DNA of 64,000 nt. It comes from Lentiprolixibacter aurantiacus (GTDB lineage Bacteria; Bacteroidota; Bacteroidia; Flavobacteriales; Flavobacteriaceae). Positions 18,728 to 27,328 of the stretch are shown in pieces; the first letter of the stretch is position 1; each line of letters opens with the position of its first letter. The translations under genes were made by a program, and so were the position numbers. Under the pieces are notes generated by a model that was given only the letters and a program-made list of their open reading frames with translations, was not told the DNA's origin and did not search any database. The DNA lies in NCBI RefSeq assembly GCF_026241225.1, contig NZ_JAPFQP010000004.1:62001-126000 (forward strand), given 5' to 3'.

Positions 18728-19510
18728 ATGCCCAAATTACCTGAGCAATACCAGTTTCTTGACCTGTCCGACTACGGTCGGCCACTGGCAGTGCGTATCG
18801 CTCAGATGCTTCGCAAGACTACCCTTACGCCTATTCATGTTACCCTTGGCTTTGTAATCTCAGGTCTGCTGGGTATTTATTGCATATTGAATGAATATTA
18901 TCTGGGAGCCGTATTTTTTCTCATTCTGAAATCCATTCTGGATGCTGCCGACGGAGAATTAGCCAGGATTAAAAACCGCCCTTCCTATACTGGTCGTTTT
19001 CTGGATTCCGTGTCGGACATAATCCTAAACTTTCTCATTGTGCTGAGCATATGGTACATTACCAATGGTTCGGTATGGATGGCAATCCTTGCATTTATAG
19101 GCCTGGAACTTCAGGGTACTCTTTACAATTACTACTACGCCATTTTGCGAAGCCGACATCAGGGGGATACTACGAGCAGGGTTTTTGAAACACAGGTTCC
19201 CAGGGCTCATCAGGGAGAAGAGCAAAAGCACGTAACCCTGCTTTTCATAATGTATCGGCTCTGCTACGGGGTTTTTGACAGGATAATCTATGCGCTGGAC
19301 CGTGGCGCCTGTACTGCACGCAATATCCCGAATTGGTTGATGACAGCTGTATCTACTTTTGGGCTTGGATTTCAATTATTGCTTATTGGCCTTATGCTTG
19401 TATTCGGGCTGGAATCGTACATCCTTCCCTTCTTCCTCTTTTACTCCGTCTTCATTCTGGTATTTATCGGTTTAAGGCGACTGATTAATCGGGAAAACTT
19501 ATTACCTTAA
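18728..19510 (+). CDS. CDP-alcohol phosphatidyltransferase family membrane protein
   Basis: A 260-residue integral membrane enzyme. The family signature is complete: Asp72, Asp75-Gly76, Ala79-Arg80, eight residues, Gly89, three, Asp93, three, Asp97. The family transfers a phosphoalcohol from a CDP-carrier to a second alcohol, usually to make phospholipid head groups or similar products. About six membrane segments are visible. The precise substrate is unknown. It starts 139 bp after the M1 peptidase and is followed by the first amidohydrolase after 18 bp. Confidence 0.88.
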   Translation: MPKLPEQYQFLDLSDYGRPLAVRIAQMLRKTTLTPIHVTLGFVISGLLGIYCILNEYYLGAVFFLILKSILDAADGELARIKNRPSYTGRFLDSVSDIILNFLIVLSIWYITNGSVWMAILAFIGLELQGTLYNYYYAILRSRHQGDTTSRVFETQVPRAHQGEEQKHVTLLFIMYRLCYGVFDRIIYALDRGACTARNIPNWLMTAVSTFGLGFQLLLIGLMLVFGLESYILPFFLFYSVFILVFIGLRRLINRENLLP

Positions 19511-19528
19511 AGTCCTTATCAAGAGGAC

Positions 19529-20938
19529 ATGCGTATTCTAATCCCATTCCGATACCTTGCATTTTTACTGCTGCTGTTAACCACATGTAAGTCCGAACAG
19601 CTTGAAGAGTATGACCTGGTACTTACAGCTGCTGAAGTAATTGATCTGGAATCAGGAGAGATCAATACCCGCAATGTTTTTATTTCAGATGGACTGATTA
19701 AGCGAGTTTTGCCTGTAGGGTCTTCAGTTCGCTATCGAACTCAAAATTCAATACCCGCCAATGGCAAATACCTGCTCCCTGGCTTCTGGGACAATCACGT
19801 ACATTTCCGAGGAGGGGAAGCCCTCATTGAACAAAACAAAGCGTTTCTGAAATTGTTTTTAGCTAACGGGATCACTACTGTCCGGGATGCTGGTGGAGAC
19901 CTCACTACCTACATAAAGCAGTGGCAGAAAGAAATTGCAAACGGTATGCCAGGGCCTAAGATATTTACTTCAGGCCCCAAGATTGATGGTCCCGGTGCCA
20001 CCTGGGCTGGATCCCTGGAAGTAACAGAAGATGAGGATATCCCGGTTGCTCTGGATTCGCTGGAATCCCTGGGGGTGGATTTTGTGAAACTCTATGACAG
20101 CAGGATCAGCGCACGGCATTACCTGGAAACCCTCCGGCAAACCGAAGAACGGGAGCTCATAAGTTCCGGCCATATGCCATTCAGCGTTAGCTTGCAGGAG
20201 ACCGTAGAAGCCGGCATCGACGCCATTGAACACCTGTATTACGTGATGAAAGGATGCTCTTCTACCGAAACAAGGATTACGCAGGCTGTAATTGACGGGA
20301 ACATGGGCTTCTGGCAGGCCATGCCTGAATTGCAGCAGACATATACAGACAGTATTGCATACCAGACCTTCACCATGCTACGAGAGAAGCAGGTTTATGT
20401 AGTACCTACCCTCCATATCGGGAGGACGCTTAGCTACCTGGATGAAGCAGACCACAGCGAGGATCCTTACCTGCACTATTTAAGTCCGGAATTTTTGGAG
20501 ACCTACAAAAGGCGTATCTCAAGTTTTTTGAGTGGAACAGATCAGGCCCGGAAAAATCGCAAGGAACTGGATGATTTTTTTCGCCAGCTCACCACTGAGC
20601 TGCACAATGCGGGAGTTGGTTTGCTGGCCGGATCGGACTGTGGGGCATACAATTCTTATATATATCCCGGACCTTCGCTTCACGATGAACTGCAAGCCCT
20701 TGTTTCCTGTGGTTTAAGTGAATTAGAGGCACTTCGCACATCCGCATATAACGGGGCACACTTCCTTAAAAAGCAAACGGAATATGGGACAGTCAGCCCG
20801 GGTAAAAAGGCAGATCTTGTTATACTTTCTGCAAACCCCCTTGATAATATACAGAATACCCGGAAGATAGAAGCCGTGGTAAGGGAGGGTAAAATTTATC
20901 TGCAGGAAGATCTGAAAACATTATTAGAACCCAATTAA
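19529..20938 (+). CDS. Amidohydrolase family lipoprotein (1)
   Basis: A 469-residue TIM-barrel metal hydrolase with a lipobox (LTTC20). Metal ligands are all visible: His90-x-His92 (DNHVHF), the carboxylated lysine in DFVKLYDS, histidines in SSGHMPF and AIEHLYY, and the Asp in LAGSDCGAY. The pattern is that of imidazolonepropionase/prolidase-like exported amidohydrolases, which cleave amide or cyclic amide bonds. The substrate is not known. It lies 11 bp before a second amidohydrolase. Confidence 0.88.
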   Translation: MRILIPFRYLAFLLLLLTTCKSEQLEEYDLVLTAAEVIDLESGEINTRNVFISDGLIKRVLPVGSSVRYRTQNSIPANGKYLLPGFWDNHVHFRGGEALIEQNKAFLKLFLANGITTVRDAGGDLTTYIKQWQKEIANGMPGPKIFTSGPKIDGPGATWAGSLEVTEDEDIPVALDSLESLGVDFVKLYDSRISARHYLETLRQTEERELISSGHMPFSVSLQETVEAGIDAIEHLYYVMKGCSSTETRITQAVIDGNMGFWQAMPELQQTYTDSIAYQTFTMLREKQVYVVPTLHIGRTLSYLDEADHSEDPYLHYLSPEFLETYKRRISSFLSGTDQARKNRKELDDFFRQLTTELHNAGVGLLAGSDCGAYNSYIYPGPSLHDELQALVSCGLSELEALRTSAYNGAHFLKKQTEYGTVSPGKKADLVILSANPLDNIQNTRKIEAVVREGKIYLQEDLKTLLEPN

Positions 20939-20949
20939 TTCAATAATTC

Positions 20950-22320
20950 ATGAAAAAATTATATGCCGTCTTTTTGTCCCTTGCCTTTCTGGGTTGCAAC
21001 CAGGCACAACAAAAAGTTAGTGAAACTGCCATCCTGATAACCAATATCCATATAGTGGATGTCCGCAACGGCGATATTTTGGAAAATTATCAGATCCTGG
21101 TTGATTCAGGAAAGATCCAGCAAACAGGGATTTCGATTGAAGGAAACTATTCCAGCACCATTAATGGAAAGGGTTCTTTTGCCGTACCGGGCCTGGCAGA
21201 GATGCACGCCCACATCCCCTCACCACCAACTTCAGAAGAAAGGATACAGGAAACCCTGTTCCTCTATCTCTCTAATGGGATTACCACCATTCGGGGTATG
21301 CTGGGCCACCCCAGACACCTTAAACTCCGAGAGGAAGCTCAGGAAGGATCCTTGCTCAGTCCCCGGGTCTTTACTTCCAGCCCGTCATTAAACGGGAACT
21401 CGGTAAGAACACCGGAAGAAGCCCGGACCAAGGTTACCGCCTATCAAAAAGAAGGCTACGATTTTCTGAAAATACATCCGGGTATTCAAAGAGATGTATT
21501 CGATACCCTGGTTAAAACCGCCAACGAATTGGGTATTGAATTCGCAGGTCATGTCCCAGTGGATGTTGGCATTCGTCACGCTATTGAAAGTGGATTTGCT
21601 TCCATAGACCATGTTGATGGCTATTTGGAGGGGCTGGTACCTGTAACAGCTGCTGTAAAACCAAACGAAAACGGCTTCTTTGGCTATAACTTTACCCCAC
21701 TGGCTGATACCACATTGATAAAAGAACTGGTGGAACAGTCCAAGGAAAAAGGGGTCTGGATAGTTCCTACCCAAAGCCTTTTTGAGCGTTGGTTCGCCCC
21801 TGCCGAAGCCAATGAAATGCTTTCCGAGCCGGAAATGCAGTATATGCCTGCCACCACCCTGGAGAACTGGAAGAAGCGCAAGGAACAGTCTACCGGTGAA
21901 GGCACCGGCTTTTCAGAAGACCAATGGGAAGATTTTATCAGCATCCGCAGGCAACTCATCAAGGCCCTGCAGGAAGATGGTCAGGGATTACTTCTGGGAT
22001 CGGATGCACCACAGCTTTTTAACGTGCCAGGCTTTTCCATTCACCATGAGATGGCAGTGATGCTCCGGGCCGGCCTGAGCCCCCTGGAAATATTGCAGAG
22101 CGGCACCCTCAATCCGGCGGTGTTCTATGGGATGGAAGATGAATTCGGGGAAATCAAAACCGGATTGTCCGCGGATTTCTTTTTGGTAGGCGGGAATCCA
22201 CTGGAGGAATTGGAGAACCTAAGGAATGTTGAAGGCGTAATGGTCCGGGGAACCTGGATCAGCCGGGAGGATATAGATAAGAAACTGGAATCAATCGCCT
22301 CAAATGCAGCTAAACAATAA
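20950..22320 (+). CDS. Amidohydrolase family lipoprotein (2)
   Basis: A 456-residue paralogue of the preceding gene with its own lipobox (FLGC16). The metal set is intact: His86-x-His88 (EMHAHIP), Lys in DFLKIHPG, His in FAGHVPVD and SIDHVDGY, and Asp in LLGSDAPQL. Both proteins should face the periplasm or cell surface. Two adjacent diverged copies suggest different substrates rather than dosage. The 3' end reaches to within 4 bases of the next start codon. Confidence 0.88.
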   Translation: MKKLYAVFLSLAFLGCNQAQQKVSETAILITNIHIVDVRNGDILENYQILVDSGKIQQTGISIEGNYSSTINGKGSFAVPGLAEMHAHIPSPPTSEERIQETLFLYLSNGITTIRGMLGHPRHLKLREEAQEGSLLSPRVFTSSPSLNGNSVRTPEEARTKVTAYQKEGYDFLKIHPGIQRDVFDTLVKTANELGIEFAGHVPVDVGIRHAIESGFASIDHVDGYLEGLVPVTAAVKPNENGFFGYNFTPLADTTLIKELVEQSKEKGVWIVPTQSLFERWFAPAEANEMLSEPEMQYMPATTLENWKKRKEQSTGEGTGFSEDQWEDFISIRRQLIKALQEDGQGLLLGSDAPQLFNVPGFSIHHEMAVMLRAGLSPLEILQSGTLNPAVFYGMEDEFGEIKTGLSADFFLVGGNPLEELENLRNVEGVMVRGTWISREDIDKKLESIASNAAKQ

Positions 22321-22324
22321 GAAC

Positions 22325-23296
22325 ATGGACCGTAAAACCTTTTTGAAAAATTCCGGACTGTTTGTAGCCGGTAGCCTCCTGGCTCCAGAATTGGCAATAG
22401 GTAGGGGCTTCCCTTCTTCTAAAAGATTGAAGAGCGTCGGCCTGCAGCTCTTTTCCATTCCCCTTCCGCTGGAACAGGATTTTGAAGGCACGGTAGCCAT
22501 GATTTCCGGAATGGGCTTCAGGGAACTGGAACTCTACGGGCCCTACCCTTTCAGTGCCCAATCCAACAAAACCCGCTGGGCAGGGATTACGCCCATGCTG
22601 GGTTTTAGCGGAAGTGGCTTTTTCGGACTTTCGCAATCACGCTTTAAGGCGGTCCTCGATGCGAACAGGCTGCGGGTCCCGGCCATGCATACCGATCTGG
22701 ATACCCTGGAAAACCATTTGGAAAAGCTGGCAGAATCTGCAAACTACCTCGGGGCCAAATATGTAATCCTGCCTGCAATCCCTGAGGAACGCAGGCAAAA
22801 CCTGGACGGCTACAAGGCTGTAGCCGATAGTTTCAATACCATTGGCCGGAGGGCACGTGAACTAGGTATACGCTTTGCCTACCATAACCATGGGTACGGG
22901 CTGAGTGAAATGGAAGGGGAGATCCCTTTCGAACTGCTAATGGAACGTACAGATCCCAACGCGGTGTTCTTGGAAATGGACCTTTTCTGGACCATTGCCG
23001 GCCGGGCCGACCCAATTGCCTATCTCAAAAAATACAAAAACCGCTATCGCCTAATGCACGTTAAGGACATGGCGCAATTGAAGCATTTTGAAGGGGATGG
23101 CGGCGATGCTGCACAATGGATAGCCCTGTTCCCAAACATGACCTCTGCCGGCAGTGGCGTGCTGAGCCTGCCGGAAATCCTTTCCGTGGCTAGAAAAAAT
23201 GGGGTAAAGCACTTTTTTGTTGAGCAGGACATGGCCAAAAAGCCGGAAGTGGTTTTAAAAAAGAGCCTCGACTACCTGCTGGCCCTGGATGTTTAA
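22325..23296 (+). CDS. Sugar phosphate isomerase/epimerase-like TIM-barrel protein, exported
   Basis: A xylose-isomerase-like TIM-barrel protein (323 residues from the chosen start). Conserved metal-site segments include YHNHGYG, FLEMDLFW, LMHVKDMAQ and the late FVEQDM. The N-terminus MDRKTFLKNSG resembles a Tat signal, with an RK instead of RR pair. I start at 22325 because an upstream frame start would overlap the amidohydrolase and spoil the signal. It lies between two amidohydrolase genes. Cytosolic sugar metabolism is therefore not assured. Confidence 0.85.
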   Translation: MDRKTFLKNSGLFVAGSLLAPELAIGRGFPSSKRLKSVGLQLFSIPLPLEQDFEGTVAMISGMGFRELELYGPYPFSAQSNKTRWAGITPMLGFSGSGFFGLSQSRFKAVLDANRLRVPAMHTDLDTLENHLEKLAESANYLGAKYVILPAIPEERRQNLDGYKAVADSFNTIGRRARELGIRFAYHNHGYGLSEMEGEIPFELLMERTDPNAVFLEMDLFWTIAGRADPIAYLKKYKNRYRLMHVKDMAQLKHFEGDGGDAAQWIALFPNMTSAGSGVLSLPEILSVARKNGVKHFFVEQDMAKKPEVVLKKSLDYLLALDV

Positions 23297-23311
23297 ATCA
23301 ATGCATAACCA

Positions 23312-24562
23312 ATGAAAAACTTTTTACTTACCCTTTGTCTCTCCCTCCTTTCTGGCTCGCTGGCCACCGGACAACTTTTATTAAAACCCAACCGGGTCTT
23401 TGATGGCATAGAAATGCACAATAACTGGGTGGTACTGGTTGAAGGTGAAATTATAACCTATGCCGGTGTCGAATCAGGACTGCGTGTCCCGAAGGGTACT
23501 CAAATAAGAGAGCTGAGCGGGATGACGCTGATGCCCGGGCTTATCGAGGGGCATTCCCACCTGTTGCTCCACCCTTATGACGAAACTCCCTGGAATGACC
23601 AGGTCCTTAAAGAATCCCCCGTGGAGCGATCGCTTAGGGGTGCAAATCATGCCAAAGCCTCCCTGATGGCGGGCGTAACCACTATGCGCGATCTGGGTTC
23701 TGAAGGTGCCGGATATGCCGATGTATACCTGAGAGAAAGCATTGAAAAAGGTATTATCCCCGGGCCGAGGCTGCTCGTTGCGGGTCCGGCCATAGTAGCC
23801 ACCGGAGCTTATGGTCCAAAAGGGTTTCACGATGGGGTCAGCATCCCCCTGGGGGCAGAACCCTCCAGCGGGGTTGATGCTGTTATTGAAACTACACGAA
23901 GACAACTGGGTAACGGAGCAGACTTTATTAAGGTCTACGCTGATTACCGCTGGCAGCCGGGAGCAGCTTCCCAGCCGACCTTTTTGCAGGAAGAGCTCAA
24001 AGCCATGGTAGCAGCGGCCAACTCTGCCGGCAGCTATGTAGTGGCCCATGCCAGCACACCGGAAGGCATGAGAAGGGCTATCCTCGCCGGTGTGGAAACC
24101 ATAGAACACGGGGATGGCGGCACACTGGAAGTTTTTCGTTTGATGAAGGAAAAAGGGGTGGTCTTCTACCCTACCCTGGCTGCTGGTGATGCCGTTGAGC
24201 AATACCGCGGATGGAAGAAGGGGGAAGATCCCGATACAGAGCGTATAATCATGAAAAAAGCCTCTTTTAAACTGGCCCTGCAATCTGGTGTGACTATTGG
24301 TTTCGGTGGAGATGTAGGGGTTTACACTCATGGGGAGAACTACAGGGAACTGGAGCTGATGGTTGCCTATGGCATGGCACCCCTGCAAGTGCTTAGGGCA
24401 GCAACTTCCGTAAATGCCCGGACCTTCCACCTGGAAAGACTAGGGGAAATAAAAAAAGGGTTTATGGCAGACCTTATCGCTGCTCAGGGTGATCCAAGTA
24501 TGGATATTACCAGGTTGCGCAAGGTACAACTGGTGTTTAAAGCGGGCAAAATTGTTAAGTAA
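23312..24562 (+). CDS. Exported amidohydrolase family protein (3)
   Basis: A 416-residue amidohydrolase with a cleavable signal peptide (SGSLATG, then QLL) and no lipobox. Ligands are His81-x-His83 (EGHSHLL), Lys in DFIKVYADY, His in VVAHASTP and TIEHGDGG, and Asp in FGGDVGVYTHG. The motif set resembles Xaa-Pro dipeptidase/imidazolonepropionase-like members. It is the third amidohydrolase in 5 kb and ends the gene run that began at 14.2 kb. Confidence 0.87.
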   Translation: MKNFLLTLCLSLLSGSLATGQLLLKPNRVFDGIEMHNNWVVLVEGEIITYAGVESGLRVPKGTQIRELSGMTLMPGLIEGHSHLLLHPYDETPWNDQVLKESPVERSLRGANHAKASLMAGVTTMRDLGSEGAGYADVYLRESIEKGIIPGPRLLVAGPAIVATGAYGPKGFHDGVSIPLGAEPSSGVDAVIETTRRQLGNGADFIKVYADYRWQPGAASQPTFLQEELKAMVAAANSAGSYVVAHASTPEGMRRAILAGVETIEHGDGGTLEVFRLMKEKGVVFYPTLAAGDAVEQYRGWKKGEDPDTERIIMKKASFKLALQSGVTIGFGGDVGVYTHGENYRELELMVAYGMAPLQVLRAATSVNARTFHLERLGEIKKGFMADLIAAQGDPSMDITRLRKVQLVFKAGKIVK

Positions 24563-24583
24563 TCACCTTTGCTACTCTGTAGA

Positions 24584-25357
24584 CTAAAGCAAACCGGCAC
24601 CCAGAGCAACGGATAGGAAAATCAACATTATAGCCACGGTAACCTGAAGGAATTTCACGGTCACTTTTTTTAGGAGTTTCAAACCTAGATATGCACCTAT
24701 GATGGCTGACAGGGTGGCACACAAAACAATTGTGATGTTGTCCGTAAGTCCGGTCTGGTCAATACGAGTAGCATAAACCCCCAGGCGAGTAAAATCCACA
24801 AAGGTGGAAACCACAACAGCAGTACCTATAAATGCCTCCTTGGACAATCCGGCTTTAATCAGAAAGGCACTTCGCAGGGCGCCCTGGTTCCCGGAAAGCC
24901 CACCAAAAAATCCACTTAGCATTCCCCCTATTGGCAATTTATCCTTTCCAAACTCAAGTCGCTGAAAATAAGGGATGAGGTCCCAGCTTGCAAAAATGAG
25001 GAGCAAGATGGAGATAATGAATTTTACTGGGTACACCACAAAAATCCTACCGAACATTTCATATTCAAACAGGGGCTTGGCATCCGGGATATGGACCAGC
25101 ACCCAAGCACCCAACAGTGCAAAGATAACCGCAGGGATCCCAAATCGAAGCAACACCTCTTTATCGGCCCGCCTGCCTACCAGGAAAATTTTAAAGACGT
25201 TGTTGAAAAAGTGCACCACCCCGGTAAGGGCTATTGCAAGTTCCACCGGGAAAAACAACATAAAAACCGGGGTCAGGATAGTCCCCAAACCAAATCCTGA
25301 AAAAAAAGTGAGTATGGCAACAAGGAAAGCCACTAAGGATACAAGAAGGTATTCCAT
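24584..25357 (-). CDS. Sulfite exporter TauE/SafE family membrane protein
   Basis: A 257-residue protein with about eight hydrophobic segments in the duplicated TauE/SafE arrangement. The second half has the family's GGLSGNQGALRSAFL stretch. Family members move organosulfur or sulfite-type anions, but substrates are poorly known and this neighbourhood does not supply one. It converges on the third amidohydrolase with a 21-bp gap. Confidence 0.85.
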   Translation of the reverse strand: MEYLLVSLVAFLVAILTFFSGFGLGTILTPVFMLFFPVELAIALTGVVHFFNNVFKIFLVGRRADKEVLLRFGIPAVIFALLGAWVLVHIPDAKPLFEYEMFGRIFVVYPVKFIISILLLIFASWDLIPYFQRLEFGKDKLPIGGMLSGFFGGLSGNQGALRSAFLIKAGLSKEAFIGTAVVVSTFVDFTRLGVYATRIDQTGLTDNITIVLCATLSAIIGAYLGLKLLKKVTVKFLQVTVAIMLIFLSVALGAGLL

Positions 25358-25470
25358 AACTTTCTGCTAAGCAGGTTTAGTTTTTGCAGGTTAAGCCCTC
25401 TGATACGCCAAATACCGGAGGATGGAAATACTGGATATCCCTGGTTGTATTGCCGCCAATACAGGGCAAT

Positions 25471-25530
25471 AAAAAAGAGGATCAAAATATTTTGCTTAAA
25501 CCTTATCTATGTTTATTTGTTTTGATCCTC
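25471..25530 (-). terminator. Inverted repeat with T run, terminator of the DUF4242 gene
   Basis: On the minus strand an 11-bp perfect stem (GAGGATCAAAA and its complement, 25477-25487 and 25520-25530) is followed by six T. The loop is long (32 bases), which is unusual for a simple terminator. It sits between the DUF4242 stop and the TauE/SafE start, so it could also act as an attenuator for the exporter. Confidence 0.55.
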
Positions 25531-25552
25531 AAATGTACTGTAATCCAAAAAA

Positions 25553-25825
25553 TTATTCTGCAGTAGTGGGATCAATGACCGCTGCTACTTCATTAACCTG
25601 ATTTACAGGAAAGCCTCCTCTTTGAGCGTGTTCCCTGACCATTTCCTTATTGGGTGCAATGTAGACGCAATAGACCTTGTCCCCTGTAACATAGCTCTCT
25701 AGCCACTGAATATGCGGCCCCATTTCTTCTAATACCCCACATGATGTCTGCGAGATTCCTTTTAGTTCTTCCTGTGTGAGTTGTCCCGCATTGGGGATTT
25801 CCCGTTCAATAACATACTTTGGCAT
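25553..25825 (-). CDS. DUF4242 (SCO4226-like) small protein
   Basis: A 90-residue protein with the DUF4242 pattern: KYVIEREIPNAG at the start, a central HIQWLESYVTGDKVYCVYIAP, and EHAQRGGFPVNQV near the end. The Streptomyces relative SCO4226 binds nickel and has a dimeric ferredoxin-like fold. Metal binding here is inferred from the family only. The Cys and His positions are compatible but not proof. Confidence 0.8.
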   Translation of the reverse strand: MPKYVIEREIPNAGQLTQEELKGISQTSCGVLEEMGPHIQWLESYVTGDKVYCVYIAPNKEMVREHAQRGGFPVNQVNEVAAVIDPTTAE

Positions 25826-25844
25826 GGTTGTAATTATTAGCTTC

Positions 25845-25976
25845 CTACTCGTATGGCTTTTCGGTTACGCCCCGGTTTTTAAAGTGGCTTCTGGACTCCA
25901 CTAATTCCTTAAGCCAAAGCAGGTTAAGATAGAATAGGGCACCTATCAAGGTAAGAAAAATCTCCGCCCGATACAA
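25845..25976 (-). CDS. Possible 43-aa single-TM protein (TTG start), uncertain
   Basis: An open frame of 43 codons ends 19 bases before the DUF4242 start. From a TTG it reads a hydrophobic stretch (IFLTLIGALFYLNLLWL) followed by a charged tail ending in TEKPYE. This composition looks protein-like for a one-pass membrane peptide. The only start is TTG, no canonical promoter is seen, and no family is recognised. It may be a remnant or chance frame. Confidence 0.22.
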   Translation of the reverse strand: MYRAEIFLTLIGALFYLNLLWLKELVESRSHFKNRGVTEKPYE

Positions 25977-26092
25977 CTTTCATATGACCAAACTTTTAAT
26001 TCTGGGTTCATATGTAAAACACTTAGTCAATTCTCCCGGCAAGTTCTTTTAGAAATAGTTTTTTTATTTTGAAAAATTTTAGTATTATTATG

Positions 26093-26107
26093 ATATCAAA
26101 TTGATAT
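26093..26107. repeat. Short inverted repeat just before the SPFH gene
   Basis: ATATCAA, one base, then TTGATAT. It lies 4 bases before the ATG of the SPFH gene, in a position where it could affect translation initiation or bind a repressor such as the Arc-like protein encoded next. Confidence 0.3.
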
Positions 26108-26111
26108 TATT

Positions 26112-26960
26112 ATGGAAAAAGAAGTAAAAGCGAGCAGCGGCTATACCATGCTATTTGTGCTGTTGGTACTTATAGCAGCAACGATAATTGGGATCATCAT
26201 GACCATGAATCCCCTATTCCTGTTGCTGATACCGGTAATATTACTCATAATGGTAGGATTTTTTATCGTAAACCCCAACAGTTCCAAAGTTTTGGTCCTT
26301 TTCGGGGCGTACAAAGGCACCGTGAAAGAAAACGGCTTTTTCTGGGCCAACCCCTTTTACCGCAAAATAAAGATTTCCCTCAGGGCCCGTAATTTTGACA
26401 GCGAGCGGGTAAAGGTGAACGACAAGATCGGAAACCCCATCCTCATCAACGTTATCCTCGTTTGGCAGGTGCAGGATACCTATAAGTCGGCCTTCGATGT
26501 CGACAACTATGTGGAGTTTGTCCGTGTTCAAACCGATGCGGCGGTCAGGAAACTGGCGGGTTCCTACCCCTATGACAATTTTGACGACGAACAAGCCGAA
26601 TTGACCCTGCGCTCCGGTATGGACGAGGTCAATGAAGCCCTGGAAACCGAAATCACAGAACGACTTGCTATTGCCGGGATCAAGGTTATGGAAGCACGCA
26701 TTGGTTACCTGGCCTATGCCCCCGAGATAGCCAGTGCCATGCTCAAGAGGCAGCAGGCTGTGGCTATTGTGGCTGCCCGTAAAAAAATCGTGGAAGGTGC
26801 CGTAGGTATGGTCGAAGATGCCCTTACCCAGCTCTCTGAAGACAATATCATCGACTTTGATGATGACAAGCGGGCTTCTATGGTGAGCAACCTAATGGTT
26901 GTGCTGTGTGGCGATAAAGAAGCCATCCCTGTGGTAAACGCAGGCACCCTTAATGGTTGA
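26112..26960 (+). CDS. SPFH domain (stomatin/prohibitin-like) membrane protein
   Basis: A 282-residue protein with two N-terminal membrane segments (residues 12-30 and 35-55) and a band-7/SPFH domain from about 60 to 225 (NPNSSKVLVLFGAYKGTVKENGFFW). SPFH proteins form oligomeric membrane scaffolds. The gene is directly coupled to a small Arc-like gene, an arrangement found in many bacteria, whose purpose is not established. Confidence 0.9.
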   Translation: MEKEVKASSGYTMLFVLLVLIAATIIGIIMTMNPLFLLLIPVILLIMVGFFIVNPNSSKVLVLFGAYKGTVKENGFFWANPFYRKIKISLRARNFDSERVKVNDKIGNPILINVILVWQVQDTYKSAFDVDNYVEFVRVQTDAAVRKLAGSYPYDNFDDEQAELTLRSGMDEVNEALETEITERLAIAGIKVMEARIGYLAYAPEIASAMLKRQQAVAIVAARKKIVEGAVGMVEDALTQLSEDNIIDFDDDKRASMVSNLMVVLCGDKEAIPVVNAGTLNG

Positions 26961-27142
26961 TAGGTTTGAGTAAACGAAAGTCTTTTGTCCTTAGGATTGA
27001 CCCCGCCCTTTTCAAGCAAATTGAAAAATGGGCAGAGGATGAATTCCGCAGTGTGAACGGACAACTGGAATGGATCATCAATAAAAGCCTCAAGGACCAC
27101 AAAAGATTGCCTAAACAAAAAGGCAAGCAGGATAAGGCTTGA
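26957..27142 (+). CDS. Arc/ribbon-helix-helix-like small protein
   Basis: A 61-residue protein with a ribbon-helix-helix look: beta strand KSFVLRIDP, then helices FKQIEKWAEDEFRSVNGQLEWIINKSL. Such proteins bind DNA as dimers, often as autoregulators. The start is a TTG. The one at 26957 overlaps the stop of the SPFH gene, while a second TTG at 26966 gives a more family-like N-terminus (MSKRKSF). Either way, it is translated with the SPFH gene. DNA target unknown. Confidence 0.75.
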   Translation: MIGLSKRKSFVLRIDPALFKQIEKWAEDEFRSVNGQLEWIINKSLKDHKRLPKQKGKQDKA

Positions 27143-27202
27143 TCTATACAGGCATACTGGTTTCATCCAGGCATTCACCGTGAGGTCTCCTCTACTGCAA
27201 TT

Positions 27203-27287
27203 AATTATCCCTGCCAGGGAGTTCCAATCCCTTTTGTCGTGGTAAACAGCCCACTTGGCCTAACCACTCGGGCCTCTCGTGATAATT
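27203..27287 (-). other. Cloverleaf-like 85-bp structured element (not a standard tRNA)
   Basis: On the minus strand a 7-bp outer stem (AATTATC with GATAATT) encloses three hairpins: GGCC/GGCC with loop CGAGTGGTTA, GTGG/CCAC with loop GCTGTTTA, and AGGGA/TCCCT with loop TTGGAAC. The order mimics a tRNA. The spacers, the T-loop and the acceptor junction do not fit a functional tRNA. It may be a degenerate tRNA or an unrelated RNA structure, within the 186-bp gap before the T9SS gene. Confidence 0.3.
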
Positions 27288-27328
27288 GGTTATTTTAGGG
27301 TCCGCTTTTGTAAAACCGTCAGAGGCCC

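Noticed and set aside
23474-24430. 318-codon minus-strand frame across the third amidohydrolase
   Set aside because: Antisense to a gene with an intact metal-site set; rich in Cys, His and Gly in a way unlike the real proteins here.
25979-26014. Direct repeat TTCATATG (two copies, 28 bp apart)
   Set aside because: Too short and not placed near a recognisable promoter; likely chance in AT-rich sequence.
27203-27287. Standard tRNA gene
   Set aside because: The acceptor and T-arm junctions do not fit, the T-loop has G instead of C at the key position, and there is no CCA. It is kept only as a structured element.
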